A stretch of 64,000 nt of DNA from Flabesymbios commensalis (lineage: Eukaryota > Annelida > Polychaeta > Terebellida > Flabelligeridae). Position numbers and translations under genes: made by a program. Below, in pieces: positions 36,701-44,877 of this stretch (its first letter is position 1; each line of letters opens with the position of its first letter). A model generated the notes under the pieces. The model ran no database searches. It was not told the origin of the DNA and worked only from the letters and a program-made list of their open reading frames with translations. The stretch is taken from assembly GCA_964017125.1 (NCBI GenBank), contig CAXHKU010000970.1, forward strand, positions 1 through 64,000, given 5' to 3'.

Positions 36701-39700
36701 CGTGTGATCAACTGAATTGGCTGCTCTTGACATCATCGACACTATTAGAAGTAGAATGGAAAAAGGCAATATACCGATAACCATATATTTGGATTTATCC
36801 AAACCATTTTATACATTAAACCATACAATTTTACTAGACAAACTTAAATCTTACGGTATCCAAGGTTGCTCATTACATTTAATCGAAAATTACTTAAAAA
36901 AACGATGCGTCGAAATAAATACTATTAGATGAGCCTTTACAAATATTTTAACTGGAGTCCCACAAGGATCAATTTTAGTTCCGCATTTATTCATAATATA
37001 TATGAATGACATACCTTTTGCTAGCAGTATTTCTAAAACTACCATTTACACAGATGACACCACACTTTAAACCAATTTAAGTGACTTCTATTTGCAAAAA
37101 AAAAAAATTAAACGTAAAAATGTTAAATAGCGAATTGAACAAAATTAAGCCATGGTTAAGGGCAAACAAACTTACTTTAAATACACAGAAATCTAAATTT
37201 ATGTTATTTTATCAGCCCAAAAACGCTTAGAAATTCCAAAGATAGAAATGAACAATGAAAAAATTGAATGTGTTGAACAATTTGATTTTCTAGGACTAAT
37301 TTTGCACAAACATCTAATTTGGAAACGTCATGTGACCAAAGTAGCAAATAAAATTTCTAAAACTATAGGAATAATTAATAAATTAAAATACCAGCTCCCT
37401 CAAACAACACTCCTAACAATTTACAATTCTCTTATTCTCCCACTTCTTAATTATTGTTTACTGGCATGGGGACACGACTCTAAGCGTATCCACAAATTAA
37501 AAAAAAAGATCCCATATTTAAGAAGCTTAACGTATTAAAAATATATGACTTGCATTATGTTCAACAGCTAAAATTTTATTTTCAATATACAAATAATTGT
37601 CTTCCTGTGTATTTTCAAAATTTTACTTTCCAAACTGTGTTGGAAATTCACAATTACAATACTAGAGGATGCACCAATTTGCGAAATTCCATAGTTAAAC
37701 ACGAATTCTCACGTAAATTCATTAGATACCAATTACCCATTGTCATTAACAACACGCCTTTAATAATATTAAATAAAGCAATTACACACAGCATAACTGG
37801 TTTTACTGAATACATTAAAAAATTCTGTGTTAGTAAATATAATACTGTATGTAATAAAAATCACTGTTATATATGTAACATGTTGAATCAAAATTGTTTT
37901 TTTGTGTTATTTAACCATATTGTTTTTTACTCTTTCATAATTTCCTCTTTCGCTCTGATGGTACCAAAGGGTGGGACTGCCGACCTTTTGTTTCCATTGG
38001 AGCTGAATAAAGTGCTTTGTTTCATACTTCCTTGTCGAGCCAAAGGGCACCATCTGCTTACTTTACAAGTGTGCAACTGCTGCCTTTTGGTATCGACATA
38101 ATATTATTATGATATCATGACAAGCCAGTCTACATTTTTGTTGAGACGACCGTCTCATTATCATTTTGATATATATTTTAAATATATTTGTATAAAACCA
38201 TCTACATTTTTGCACGTTTGTAGATATATATTATGTAATCATTGGTACAATATCGTTTTCTTCATAATCATTGACCCCTTTCCAACTTGAATATCTTGAA
38301 ATTAGTTTTTCTTGTGTGAAAGGTAGTCATAGTGGCAGCGGCATTTTTTGTCTTAACTATGGTCACCTGATTGTTATTTGTATTTTTCACTTTATTTGTA
38401 ATTACCTATGTTTGGTCAAATAAATTTCTTCTTCTTATTATTATTATTATTATTATTGTGCCTAACGTTTGACTGCACGGCGCTGGTCTGACGTTCTTCT
38501 GACGTCTACAAACACTCACATTTTTTATTATGCAGAAAATGTGCGCAGAGGTAGACGCACACAATCAACGAATAACGTTCATCCGCGTGTTCGTCAAATT
38601 ATCAACGGATTCTGACGCACGCCCAGCGAATCACAACGCACTGACCAAAATTATCCATTTTTAGTGCGCTGGATGTGCTTGATTGTATGTGTGACTGGCC
38701 CTCAACATGCCAGCTGATTAACATTACTTTTGATATATGTTGATTGTTTTCACGCATTTTGTGTAAATAGTAATACAGCATATTATAGTAGACCCTATAA
38801 TATTTCTATATTCAGAAAAATATGCATAACAATAATATGTATCAATGCACGAGAACACTAAATAATGACTGCCATATAAATTGGGGTTTATTCAATTTAT
38901 ATGTAGGCCCTATTCCCGCGATCAAAGGAATATATCAGAGGCACCAGTCAATGTTTACAAACAATAGGTGTGCCAATCTGTTCACAACACGTGCTGGACA
39001 ATCAAGTGTTATATGTCAGCAGCTTATTAGCAGAATGTTTTTTTTACTTCCAACTTATGAGTCGAACTTCAGTTCGTGGTAGTTTACATCGGGCGTCTGC
39101 ACTGGATTTAAATCTTTGCTCAAAATAATATTGCTGTGCAACTAGTATTTGCAACGCTGACCCAACATTGTACCAGCAATGGATATCTTTCTTGATAAAT
39201 TATTATTTCATTGTAATTATTGCTTCATTACTCATTGGTAAATTTGTATAGGCCTACTGACACAATGAGAAACAATTTAATTTTAATCGTTTTGTGTCAG
39301 ACATAGGTGTATGATACAACAGACAGTAAGACCAAGGAACTAACCTCCTTGATCAGACATTGCTTCAGTGTTTGATCATTATGATTAAATGTAACGTTGG
39401 GCTAACTGCTTTTGCTTGGTGGTATAAGCATGTTTTAATAAACATGTTCTGTTGCTTGCACCAATTAGTAGGTCCCCCTACCCAGTGTTTTATCGTATGT
39501 GTGTGTAATAAAACGCAGTACAGACAGCGATTGTTGATCAACCAATAGTGCTTTGTTTAAGAGTCACGATGTCTGATAAATTAGGCCGGTTGACTATACT
39601 ATCATTGGGAAAATATGACAATATTGACATTGGGACTTTAAAAACATTCGCGGATGGCAGATACCGCGGTTGGCATTGTGCCGCGGGATTTAACATTGGC

Positions 39701-40349
39701 GGAAATCTGTTCCAACATTTTAATTGGCAAAAGGCGAGGTTGGCATTATAACTGGGGGTAATACAGTTTTTGAGTGATAATGTATAACAAAATAGATGTC
39801 ACTATCAAATTCTAAAAAAAAAACACGTTGTTTTAATTCAGTCTTCTCTCAGTATTGACCTTAAATCAGCATCAGACCAATTACGCCTCTACGACGTGTT
39901 CCACACATTTCGCTAAAGTTGGTGAAAGACGTTTAGGTGAAATAAAGCACTGTTAAATCAATGTCTGCAACAAAGACTTGAAGAGTAATAATAATGTATG
40001 TTGAGTAGGATATATATATGCATTGTTCGCATTGTTACTAACTTGGGAAAAAGAATGGTTTAAAATAATTTTTCTTAAAAAATAAATACAAGTTTTAGGG
40101 ACAAAAAGGCGCTCTTTTAATACCCGTATTTTTGTCTAATAAAGGTCATCACAATAAACTACTTGCTAATCATGTTATTTGCTGTTGTTTGTTACAGTGA
40201 CTGACATTCATACAAGTCCATCATATGAATCTGCACTTGAGACAACTCCCTCTACAGATGAAAGTGAATCTAAATCTACTATTGATTCCGCTAACATAAT
40301 ACACATATCTTTTCTCGCTATGATATCCAGCATTTTGTTCAACTGGTAA
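19655..40349 (+). CDS. Two-Ig-domain surface protein with GPI-type terminal exons (gene span)
   Basis: Spliced gene assembled from exons 19655-19706, 20691-21047, 24426-24758 and one of two terminal exons (34141-34265 or 40198-40349). All internal junctions are phase 1, as in most Ig-superfamily genes, and carry GT/AG sites. The product would be about 290 residues: a cleavable signal peptide, a V-like Ig domain, a second Ig-like domain, then a Ser/Thr/Pro stalk and a hydrophobic tail ending at a stop, suggesting a GPI anchor instead of a membrane-spanning receptor. No cytoplasmic segment follows. Function is inferred only as cell-surface recognition or adhesion; I cannot name an ortholog. Introns are crowded with MITEs, SINEs and LINEs. 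Other exons between 24758 and 34141 may exist but none was convincing. Confidence 0.7.
20080..20465. repeat. Inverted-repeat element in intron 1 (block 2 copy)
   Basis: Counterpart of 3338-3730: left arm with CAGATTCAAAATCGGCCCC and CAAAATGGTCAC, right arm with GGTGGTCATTTT and GACAGATTTAGAATC. Confidence 0.5.
20691..21047 (+). CDS. V-like immunoglobulin domain exon
   Basis: A 357-nt phase 1-1 exon between a TTTTTCATAG acceptor and a GTAAGT donor. It encodes about 119 residues with the Ig hallmark set: Cys in FDLDCHV (B strand), Trp in TIYWYIV (C strand), SLTVNKVNN and NLHIDEADRN (E-F), and DSAFYKCKH (F-strand Cys). The 53 residues or so between Trp and the second Cys fit a V or I-set fold. 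The paralog at 3942-4298 has a stop in the middle; this copy is open throughout. Spliced to 19655-19706 upstream and 24426-24758 downstream, the frame is kept. Confidence 0.88.
21575..22070. mobile_element. GTACT-headed dispersed repeat, right of block 2
   Basis: Same order of words and same orientation as 15935-16555, more diverged. It starts near TTAGGGGCCAAAGTACT and ends near CGCGCCATTTTAAGATCACA. Confidence 0.6.
22071..23206. other. Intron 2 sequence without recognised features
   Basis: AT-rich and non-coding; a lone GACGGCCATTTTG word near 23068 belongs to the ATGGCCGCC vocabulary. No exon with paired splice sites was found. Confidence 0.3.
23207..23471 (+). mobile_element. tRNA-derived SINE (tRNA-Thr-like head)
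   Basis: The head GGCCCCGATGGCTCATTCG contains an A-box-like segment, CTTGTAAC resembles an anticodon loop with TGT, and GGTTCTAATTCCGGTCGGG gives the B box and acceptor-side stem. A SINE body follows (CCATAAAGAACCTTTGAAGTC; GATATTGCCATGATTGTGC), ending in GAAAGCGACGTAAGGC and a TA-rich tail. The degenerate arms and appended body argue against a real tRNA gene. Confidence 0.8.
23472..23538. repeat. (TA)n microsatellite after the SINE
   Basis: About 67 bp of alternating TA immediately after the SINE end, probably grown from its 3' tail. Confidence 0.95.
23884..24252. mobile_element. piggyBac-type MITE with TTAA target duplication
   Basis: The ends AGGCCCATACCCAGGC and GCCTGGGTATGGGCCT are perfect inverted repeats; the match runs on for about 33 bp and the interior is itself loosely palindromic (for example CTAACTGGTAAATGCG against CGCATTTACCAGTTAG). 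TTAA lies directly outside both ends (23880-23883 and 24253-24256), the signature of piggyBac integration. At 369 bp there is no transposase. It sits about 170 bp upstream of the acceptor of the second Ig exon. Confidence 0.88.
24426..24758 (+). CDS. Second Ig-like domain exon
   Basis: A 333-nt phase 1-1 exon with TATTTTCAG acceptor and GTAAGC donor. About 111 residues: TATCQGEGDP (B-strand Cys with the GxP turn seen in I/C2 domains), ISWIITG (C-strand Trp), GSRLRVEEGEGHT (E strand region) and VVYVKC then DYHLDC. Extra cysteines (PECDETNMC) suggest an additional disulfide. It fits as the membrane-proximal domain after the V-like exon. An exact set (C2 or I) cannot be decided by eye. No duplicate was seen in the window, unlike the exons before and after it. 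Confidence 0.82.
24783..24935. repeat. CT-rich polypyrimidine tract
   Basis: About 150 bp of CTCTCC/CCTCCC repeats starting 25 bp after the Ig exon. It is purine-rich on the other strand, so a triplex- or hairpin-prone tract is possible. Non-coding. Confidence 0.9.
25146..25795. mobile_element. MITE-like element rich in TACGGTCCG words
   Basis: Starts AAAGCCCGAGTCACACGGGG and ends near GCAGTGTGACAATACTG, which could be weak inverted ends (GTCACAC against GTGTGAC). The interior is packed with ACGGTCCGT/CGGTCGCGCGCGG/TACGATCC words. A 120-codon open frame over it has no domain and follows the repeats. Confidence 0.4.
25800..27400. other. AT-rich intronic sequence, nothing recognised
   Basis: No exon with matching phase and splice sites, and no repeat boundaries seen. 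Confidence 0.3.
27401..27816 (+). mobile_element. LINE 3'-end copy with (ATCT)n tail
   Basis: Shares CGCTTTCCAGAGTGTC, AGCTATTTTATCTCTGG, TTTTGGTGCGGG and GTCAATAAAACATC with the LINE 3' end at 32400-32760 and the copy at 35025-35310. It is interrupted by a (TA)n run and ends in (ATCT)n at 27791-27816. It is 5'-truncated, with only untranslated sequence left. Confidence 0.75.
27685..27743. repeat. (TA)n microsatellite
   Basis: About 59 bp of pure TA inside the LINE 3' end. Confidence 0.95.
27845..28768. repeat. Minisatellite of about 63-bp units, interrupted
   Basis: Roughly ten degenerate units follow the pattern AGATAGAGATTAGAGTG, AAGATGGCATAAAGGGAAC, TTTCC(A/G)TGTTCC. Each unit holds a small hairpin (GGGAAC..GTTCC). 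The array is split by an unrelated insertion at about 28450-28720 and resumes with GTCCGTGTTCCTTCTACAC. Confidence 0.85.
28450..28720. mobile_element. Insertion with AGTGGCGGATCCAG end
   Basis: The stretch beginning ACCAGTGGCGGATCCAGTCG, with poly-C and poly-A runs, breaks the minisatellite. AGTGGCGGATCCAG is a common start of dispersed repeats in animal genomes, as I recall. The right edge is near GGCGCCCGACACCCCC. Ends are imprecise. Confidence 0.45.
28769..29019. repeat. Minisatellite of about 31-bp units
   Basis: Eight degenerate copies of TATACGGTCCAGCAACACAA followed by GGGTTAATTA. It directly follows the 63-bp array. Confidence 0.88.
29020..29640. other. Non-coding stretch before LINE
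   Basis: No supported gene. Part (29515-29600) resembles 32945-33010 (TTTACAAACGGACA, then GTGGCT), so it probably belongs to the LINE-related repeats that follow. Confidence 0.35.
29641..32765 (+). mobile_element. Non-LTR retrotransposon (CR1/Jockey-like), 5'-truncated, broken
   Basis: In broken frames and in order: the pre-RT basic linker (NPWYDKECKS; MRTEDPNAYWKLWKSLK), RT segments (AVRKLKCKKAADVDGISAEF; HPVHKKADHK-like; NYRKITVMPCIGKLFESV), GVLQGSMLSPKLF, the catalytic-box region reading FAGDLVLFSD where YADD is expected, then IPKTKVLILNKRHTSE and a C terminus with DTGQFPLIIRQHMKAVKYW. The usual DD catalytic pair is changed, and many stops make it dead. The 3' untranslated end (32400-32760) finishes CAATAAAATATCTGTCTG. 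A SINE splits it at 31599-31916. Confidence 0.85.
31599..31916 (-). mobile_element. Composite tRNA-derived SINE with 13-bp target duplication
   Basis: On the minus strand the head reads GGGCCCTGGGGTAGTGGTT (A box), CCTTTCACGCC like a tRNA-Glu anticodon arm, and CCGGGGTTCGGTTCCCGG (B box). A second tRNA-like unit follows (GTGACCGAGAGGTAGCGTG; GGCTCGAATTTCGAATCC), making a two-headed SINE. The tail is T-rich (TTCATTTCATTTT). TTGTCACCTGCTA flanks both sides (31586-31598 and 31917-31929), and the LINE coding frame resumes after it (LSPA then AIAFKVFD). A close copy lies at 55767-56081. Confidence 0.92.
32880..33640 (+). mobile_element. Second LINE 3'-end copy
   Basis: Repeats the order seen at the end of the previous LINE: ACTATTGGCAATGCCTTTTA, GTGATACCATGTAAAGTGTC, AGCAAATTAACCATC, GGCAGTAATGACTTTT and CAATAAAATATCTGTC. 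The 5' limit is uncertain. Placed directly after the first LINE, it is a separate truncated insertion or a local duplication. Confidence 0.7.
33641..34080. other. Intron sequence with a short local duplication
   Basis: GGTCATTTTCGATGAT occurs at 33646 and again at 33803, both followed by TTAGCG. No exon. Confidence 0.4.
34141..34265 (+). CDS. Terminal exon A: stalk and hydrophobic C terminus
   Basis: Follows TTGTTTGTTACAG; the phase-1 start fits the donor at 24758. It encodes VTDFKTSPSCELSEPDTAPP, then DSGN and a hydrophobic end IIHISVFVMISSILLNW before TAG. Short stalk, small residues (DSGN) and a hydrophobic tail ending at the stop resemble a GPI-attachment signal. A GTAACA within TCAG/GTAACA could act as a donor, giving a 66-nt phase 1-1 linker exon. 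The other copy lacks that site but keeps the reading frame and tail, which favours the terminal-exon reading. AATAAA lies 23 bases after the stop. Confidence 0.65.
34288..34293 (+). terminator. Candidate poly(A) signal for terminal exon A
   Basis: AATAAA shortly after the stop at 34265. AT-rich context makes chance occurrence easy. Confidence 0.35.
34385..34497. mobile_element. hAT-type MITE, 113 bp
   Basis: The ends TAGAGACCTG and CAGGTCTCTA are inverted repeats. Flanks ATAGCTAC (34377-34384) and TTAGCTAC (34498-34505) are an 8-bp duplication with one mismatch, as for hAT elements. The paralogous block at about 40540 has the empty site (ACATAGCTACCACTGG). Confidence 0.85.
34506..35024. other. 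3' flank of terminal exon A
   Basis: Non-coding sequence matching 40545-40870 in the other block (for example AATTATTGTTCTTTCAACACACC against AATTATTGTTATTCTAACACAC). Confidence 0.45.
35025..35310 (+). mobile_element. LINE 3'-end copy with ATT-rich tail
   Basis: Contains CGCTTTCCAGAGTGTC, AGCTATTTTATCTCTAG and TTTTGGTGCGGGAAACAAAATG, then ends TAAATAAAGTTTATTATAATTATTATTATT. It is inserted at TAACCTACGACC, which is uninterrupted by it in the paralogous block. Confidence 0.72.
35595..35945. repeat. GC-richer repeat with CGTTAGC/GCGTTA words
   Basis: Short words (GCGTTAACG, GCGTTAGCAGG, AACGCACAGC-like) recur. It resembles the interior of the element that follows and may be a decayed relative. 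Confidence 0.35.
35946..38707. mobile_element. Inverted-repeat DNA element split by a LINE
   Basis: The left end GAGGCTCAGTCACACATAG mirrors the right end, whose complement reads GAGGGCCAGTCACACATAC; about 23 of 28 bases match. Both halves are GC-richer than surroundings and full of GCGCTG/ACGC words. There is no transposase. The LINE at 36700-38458 lies inside, so the original element was about 1 kb. Superfamily unassigned. Confidence 0.6.
36700..38458 (+). mobile_element. Jockey/CR1-like LINE, RT and C terminus, broken
   Basis: RT motifs in order: TIYLDLSKPFYTLNH (usual form SKAFDTVNH), LLDKLKSYGIQG, GVPQGSILVPHLF, IYTDDTTL at the catalytic box, FLGLILHKHLIWKRHV and the thumb region IGIINKLKYQLP with YNSLILPLLNYCLLAWG. 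A downstream open part (37550-38101) continues the C-terminal region. The 3' end is AAATAAATTTCTTC followed by (TTA)n at 38437-38458. It is 5'-truncated, with the start of the RT missing, and has a handful of stops and frameshifts. The 3' UTR shares words with 1362-1412 and 18117-18165. Confidence 0.88.
38708..40129. other. No supported gene
   Basis: Modest open frames (38822-39082, 39548-39751) have no recognisable domain or splice context. Near 39155 and 39395 AACATTG/AACGTTGGG words suggest traces of the hairpin-element family. Confidence 0.3.
40198..40349 (+). CDS. Terminal exon B: longer stalk and hydrophobic C terminus
   Basis: Same acceptor type (TTTGTTACAG) and phase as exon A. It encodes VTDIHTSPSYESALETTPST, then DESESKSTIDSAN, and IIHISFLAMISSILFNW before TAA. 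The stalk is ten residues longer and richer in Ser/Thr/Glu than in exon A. The potential donor of copy A is lost here (TCCGCTAAC instead of TCAGGTAAC), while the hydrophobic tail and stop position are kept, so selection seems to act on the tail. Either a mutually exclusive alternative 3' exon or the surviving end of a second gene copy. Confidence 0.62.
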
Positions 40350-40432
40350 AAGAAGAAAAAACAGAAACTGATAATGTAAGAAATACAAAACTTAACCTGG
40401 AACTTATTATTTAAAATTCATACATATTTATG

Positions 40433-40438
40433 ATTAAA
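40433..40438 (+). terminator. Candidate poly(A) signal for terminal exon B
   Basis: ATTAAA about 85 bases after the stop. Weak by itself. Confidence 0.25.
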
Positions 40439-40904
40439 TGATACATTTTAAAAGACCTAGATAATGAACTAGACCATATTATGCCAGTGACAATTTAACG
40501 TGAATTTCCAGTAATGCTTGCTTCATAATAGACACATAGCTACCACTGGTTGGTCAGACCGAAAACTTACTGTATTTATTATTATAGCGCACCAATATTC
40601 CCACAATACACTTTTGTACAAAGAGTCTACACGTAGGATAATACAAGTGCGAGGTTGAAATCCTATTTTTCATTGTGATATCAATCATCTTTTTGTGAAG
40701 ATGTAAAAATCAAAACCACAAAAACTGATAATTTGATATACTGAACTAAATTATTGTTATTCTAACACACAAATATATATAATATTTTCTAAACGCTCAC
40801 GAACTCGTTGGGTTTGTCTATTGATGCACAGTGACATTCAAAGTACACCGCTAACCTACGACCATAATAGTAATAATAATAATGCTCTGTGCGCTTCACA
40901 CATA

Positions 40905-41186
40905 CTACCACTGGTCACTGGACCTGTTTATTCATGTACCATTTGAACTCCCTTTTTTGGAGCAAACAACACTTGCAGCCATGTCGGCGCAAGTGAGGGT
41001 GAAGTGCCTTGCTCAAGGACACACCATCGAGATAATGTCCTAATATTGAGAGGGGGATAAACATGATATCTCTCTGAAAATCCTGCACCAAGCGGAATTC
41101 GAAACCGCATGGCAGGTAGTGACACTGGCAAAGCTCCGCGCTCTAACCATTGCGCCACGTCCCTCTCTGTCACGTCCCTCACCTGG
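40905..41186 (-). mobile_element. tRNA-derived SINE
   Basis: The minus-strand head GGACGTGGCGCAATGGTT (A box) continues AGAGCGCGGAGCTTTG, then GCGGTTTCGAATTCCGC (B box). The body contains GGTGTGTCCTTGAGCAAG and GGCACTTCACCC, a core shared with 56119-56437. It is absent from the matching place in block A. No true tRNA fold. Confidence 0.82.
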
Positions 41187-41310
41187 CCATAATGTTATTA
41201 TACAGTAACCTATATTAGCAGTTGTCGCGACACTCGGAAGTCAAAGGTGATATGAGTGTGATGTGGGATTTAAAAGAAATCGTATGGTAAATTGATGGTA
41301 AATGATATGT

Positions 41311-41588
41311 AGTTTTGTGTTTTACGCAAAATGTCCCAGGATACTTAAACACACGAGTATTTTGGTTATCATCATTGATGCGATGTTATGACGATCATTT
41401 GTCACACTAATGTGATATATGACCTAATTATTATACACAATCATGTTAACTTTATTTTGCATAGTCAAATGTAAAATTACCGCTTGTATGTTATACTTAG
41501 CTGAGGTTTGCTGCGATTTTTCAAATGACAGTGTCAGTGTACGTTTTGTGATGAAGTGAGGCGCCCAGAGCAGCATGATCCGTCACTC
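41311..41588. other. Non-coding
   Basis: AT-rich stretch, nothing recognised. Confidence 0.3.
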
Positions 41589-41937
41589 CCCAGCAAACAC
41601 GAGGCATTGAATCAATGTTGGGTCAATGTTGGGACGACGTCGTAGACGGCGGGCCAACATTGCCCCAACATTGATTTAATGCTTCGTGTTTGCTGGGTCA
41701 CAGTAATCGCACAACATTTGTATAACATTTATACAATGTCGGCCGAAGTCTTCGACTTTGGACCACCAGTGTATTAATGTTATACGAATGTTTTGTGTTC
41801 ACCGGGCCGCGCTGCACCTCCACCCCGTGACTACGAAATGTTGAACCAATGTTGTTATAATACTGGCCACCGTCTGCGACGCTGAATCAACATAACATAA
41901 ACACTGGTTCAACCTCTGATGTTTGCTGGGATACACG
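41589..41937. mobile_element. Hairpin element with CCCAGCAAACACGAGG ends
   Basis: An inner unit, 41589-41697, is an almost complete hairpin. CCCAGCAAACACGAGGCATT continues for about 45 bp and is mirrored with roughly four mismatches by the right arm ending CTTCGTGTTTGCTGGG. A third end (GATGTTTGCTGGG) at about 41925-41937 suggests a compound or longer member. The words AATCAATGTTGGG and CCAACATTG link it to 1-235, 16577-16630 and 43990-44060. Confidence 0.78.
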
Positions 41938-43842
41938 CTGTCACACTGTGGGTAATTTCCCAGATATAAATATTTATTCGAAGTGAATTGTCATAGCTTA
42001 GAAATTTTGATTCTATGAAAAGACCTTGGAATCTCCCAGAGATGTCGGCCATTTATTATTTTTACAGATGTTGTTACTTTTTTTGCATTCTTTACTAAAA
42101 ATAATGTTCTGCCATTTTGTATTTTGCTAAAATGGAAAATCTTTAAATGACGCTCTATATACATATACATATCATTTTGTCGAACACAGCCAAAACGAAA
42201 CCGTCGCCGCATCCTAATTTCAGTCACAACATATCTTGTTAGCAGTTAACCTAATTATTGCAAATAGGTGTTTGGATATTCGATACTTCATCTCTCCTCA
42301 GAGTTTTTTTAAAACAGGACATTAAATTGTGCGGTTTTAGAGCAATTTAAATCATCGTGGCTAATGTGCATTGTTCTATGGTGTTCTATGTACAGCATTA
42401 GTATGATCATTGGAACACATATTTAACATTAGGCTAATTTTGTTTGTATTTTTTATGATAGCCTATGTATATTGCATTATAGCTCCATGGGTCCAATTTT
42501 TAGGCATTTGAGGCTCCACCATTTCCGAGATATCGACCATTTTAATTATAATCGTCCTGTAAGATTTTGTTAGATTTGCAAGTGTTTGTGTGGCCATTTA
42601 GTGATTTCACAATTAGGCTTTCAGTTATTCGGGTTGAAACTGAGGAAATAGGTCAGCATAGAATTACTGTAGATCTTGTTTTTGCACCAGTCTGTGTAAC
42701 TTTGCGTCCTGCTGCTCCACTTTAAATTATGTCTGCCACTTCAAATATTGACAAACTTCGGTCTGCTATTCTTGATGCGGCTCTACATGTATGGTAATAA
42801 TCCCGAATTCTAGTTTTTTTTAGCTTTATATACACTGTTGTCGTGATATAAGCATTTTTGCAGGTATTTCTGGATTTGGACAGATATTTAGGGCACTTGG
42901 GAATTTTAAAGGCAGTTTGGAAATTTATCAGCTTTTTTAAATTATTTTATTAGATTTGGTAGCTAGTTAGAATAGTAACCGTATCTGCCCATGTTTCGCT
43001 CTTTTTTTCCGCAGACGCACCGTTTCTGAGACATCAGCCACTTTGGATTTTGGTAAATGTTACATATTATAAATCATTATCACTATATGGGCGGAATTTC
43101 AATTATTTTAAGTCTCAGATACTTTGCTTCTGAGATAACTAGCCATTTATAATTATTATATAATTATATAATTATTTATAGTTATTTAACTAAATAATTA
43201 TAATTATATTATTATACTATATGGCATTGTGTTGTATTTTATAGTATATCATCAAATAATATATATATTGTGTATGAGTTGAATAGTCGTATTTGATAAA
43301 TGGATTTGAGTTAATAAAATAAATGATATATGTGTGTAGCAGATAGTTTTCTTTTGGGAGGATTGTTTGCTTTCAGTTTTTGTAACGTGGCAATAACTGA
43401 GCTTAATCACATGTCATAATCGTTAGTCCGTTTCAGACGCCAAAGTCCCTTTCCGAGATTTTGGAACGCCCCCTCAGTGCTGAAAATCGTGTTTTTTTTA
43501 TGAACATCCAACGAAAATGAGCCACAACACAAGAGTTAGTTAAATGGGTGTTATAACAAATGTTTTATCCAACCGAGAGTGAGATAAAGAGTTAAATGAT
43601 GCCTTTCTCAAAACTCTACATAAAATACAGCTATCTAGAAACTCGACATAAGTCGAAAAATATGTGCTATGATGTGTTTTTAATGCACAATAAGTACACT
43701 TTATTCAGTTATCCAAGCCATAACATCATTATTGAGTAAACTAAGGGTCGGGATGTATATACCCGGAACACTTTATGAATTTAGTTTTATTTTGCATGTT
43801 GAATCCATGGCAAAAACAGTAATTAAGGGGACCATTAGTCAA
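41938..43842. other. No supported gene
   Basis: AT-rich, with a few GGCCATTT words (42048, 42537) from the ATGGCCGCC vocabulary and an ATTATAATTATAT-rich patch at 43145-43215. Confidence 0.3.
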
Positions 43843-44599
43843 CTATCACTTGGCAACTCCTCCTCGCAGACAATGGCAAATCCCTTTCACAGTCTGCAAA
43901 TATACTGACACCTTCCTTTTTGCGTATTATATATCCAATACTTCGGCATATACGACATGTTGGCGAGACGGTGAGCTGAAGACTTTGCAACTGATGATGG
44001 GCCAGCTTCGAATAGGGTGGTTCAACATTAAACCAGCATTGGATAATTGTGTCGCGCTTGGTGGGTTGATGTTGAGAATAATGGAGATATAGCAACCATC
44101 TCGCACGCCACGGGTCTCAAACTTGTATTATAGTCGGATTCACACCGTGGTGAATGATTTTGTTTGATTTCTAAGTCAATTCTCAACCAATTATCATGGA
44201 ATTGTCTAGTCATGGGACGACTACCACGAAAATGTCATTGAAACATATTGTATAGCCCTACTTTACAAGTTAGTCTATTAAGCATGTAGCATTTAACAAA
44301 GAATGTCGCCCTCTATAAACCTATTAGCTTCGTTCAAAAATTTCATTGCGTGTCAAGGATGTCATTCACTTCGACACAGGCTATTTCGGCACAGTGCAAT
44401 TTCGACACAGAAACGTGCTTTTGTCATTTCGTGACAGGTTTGGACGTTCCGACACACTTTATGATAATGTAATTTCATGTTTTCATCCAGGTAACATTCC
44501 GTGGATTTTGTCATATTTGATTTTAAGTTTGTACAAACCCATCTAATTTGCATAAATTTTCATATATTATCATAAATTAGCGTATGTAAAGCCATCAAT

Positions 44600-44830
44600 C
44601 ATAAAAATGCTCTAACTTTTCAAGCAAGTCACCCACAGAGGTGTTTCGGGTGTCTATAGCTAGGTTTTCCACAACAAGGAAGTCGTTTCCCTACATTTTC
44701 AAGACCACAGCACAACATAATTTGTATAAATTAACATAAATTACCATAATTCAAGCAAAAAACTATTAAATGTTCTAACTTTTCAACGAAGTCACCGACA
44801 GAGGTGATTTTGGTAGCTATACCCAGGCTT
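44600..44830. repeat. Two tandem units of about 170 bp
   Basis: GCTCTAACTTTTCAAGCAAG followed by TCACCCACAGAGGTG recurs at about 44778 as GTTCTAACTTTTCAACGAAG and TCACCGACAGAGGTG. Confidence 0.75.
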
Positions 44831-44877
44831 TTCAAGCCCTGATTGACACACGTCATTATGAGAATCACAACCGTGGC

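Larger units (their letters stand above)
40130..41310 (+). repeat. Paralogous terminal-exon block, copy B
   Basis: Duplicate of 34081-35515 in the same orientation, starting near AAAGGTCATCACAATAAACTA and fading after GTATGGTAAATTGATG. Confidence 0.82.
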
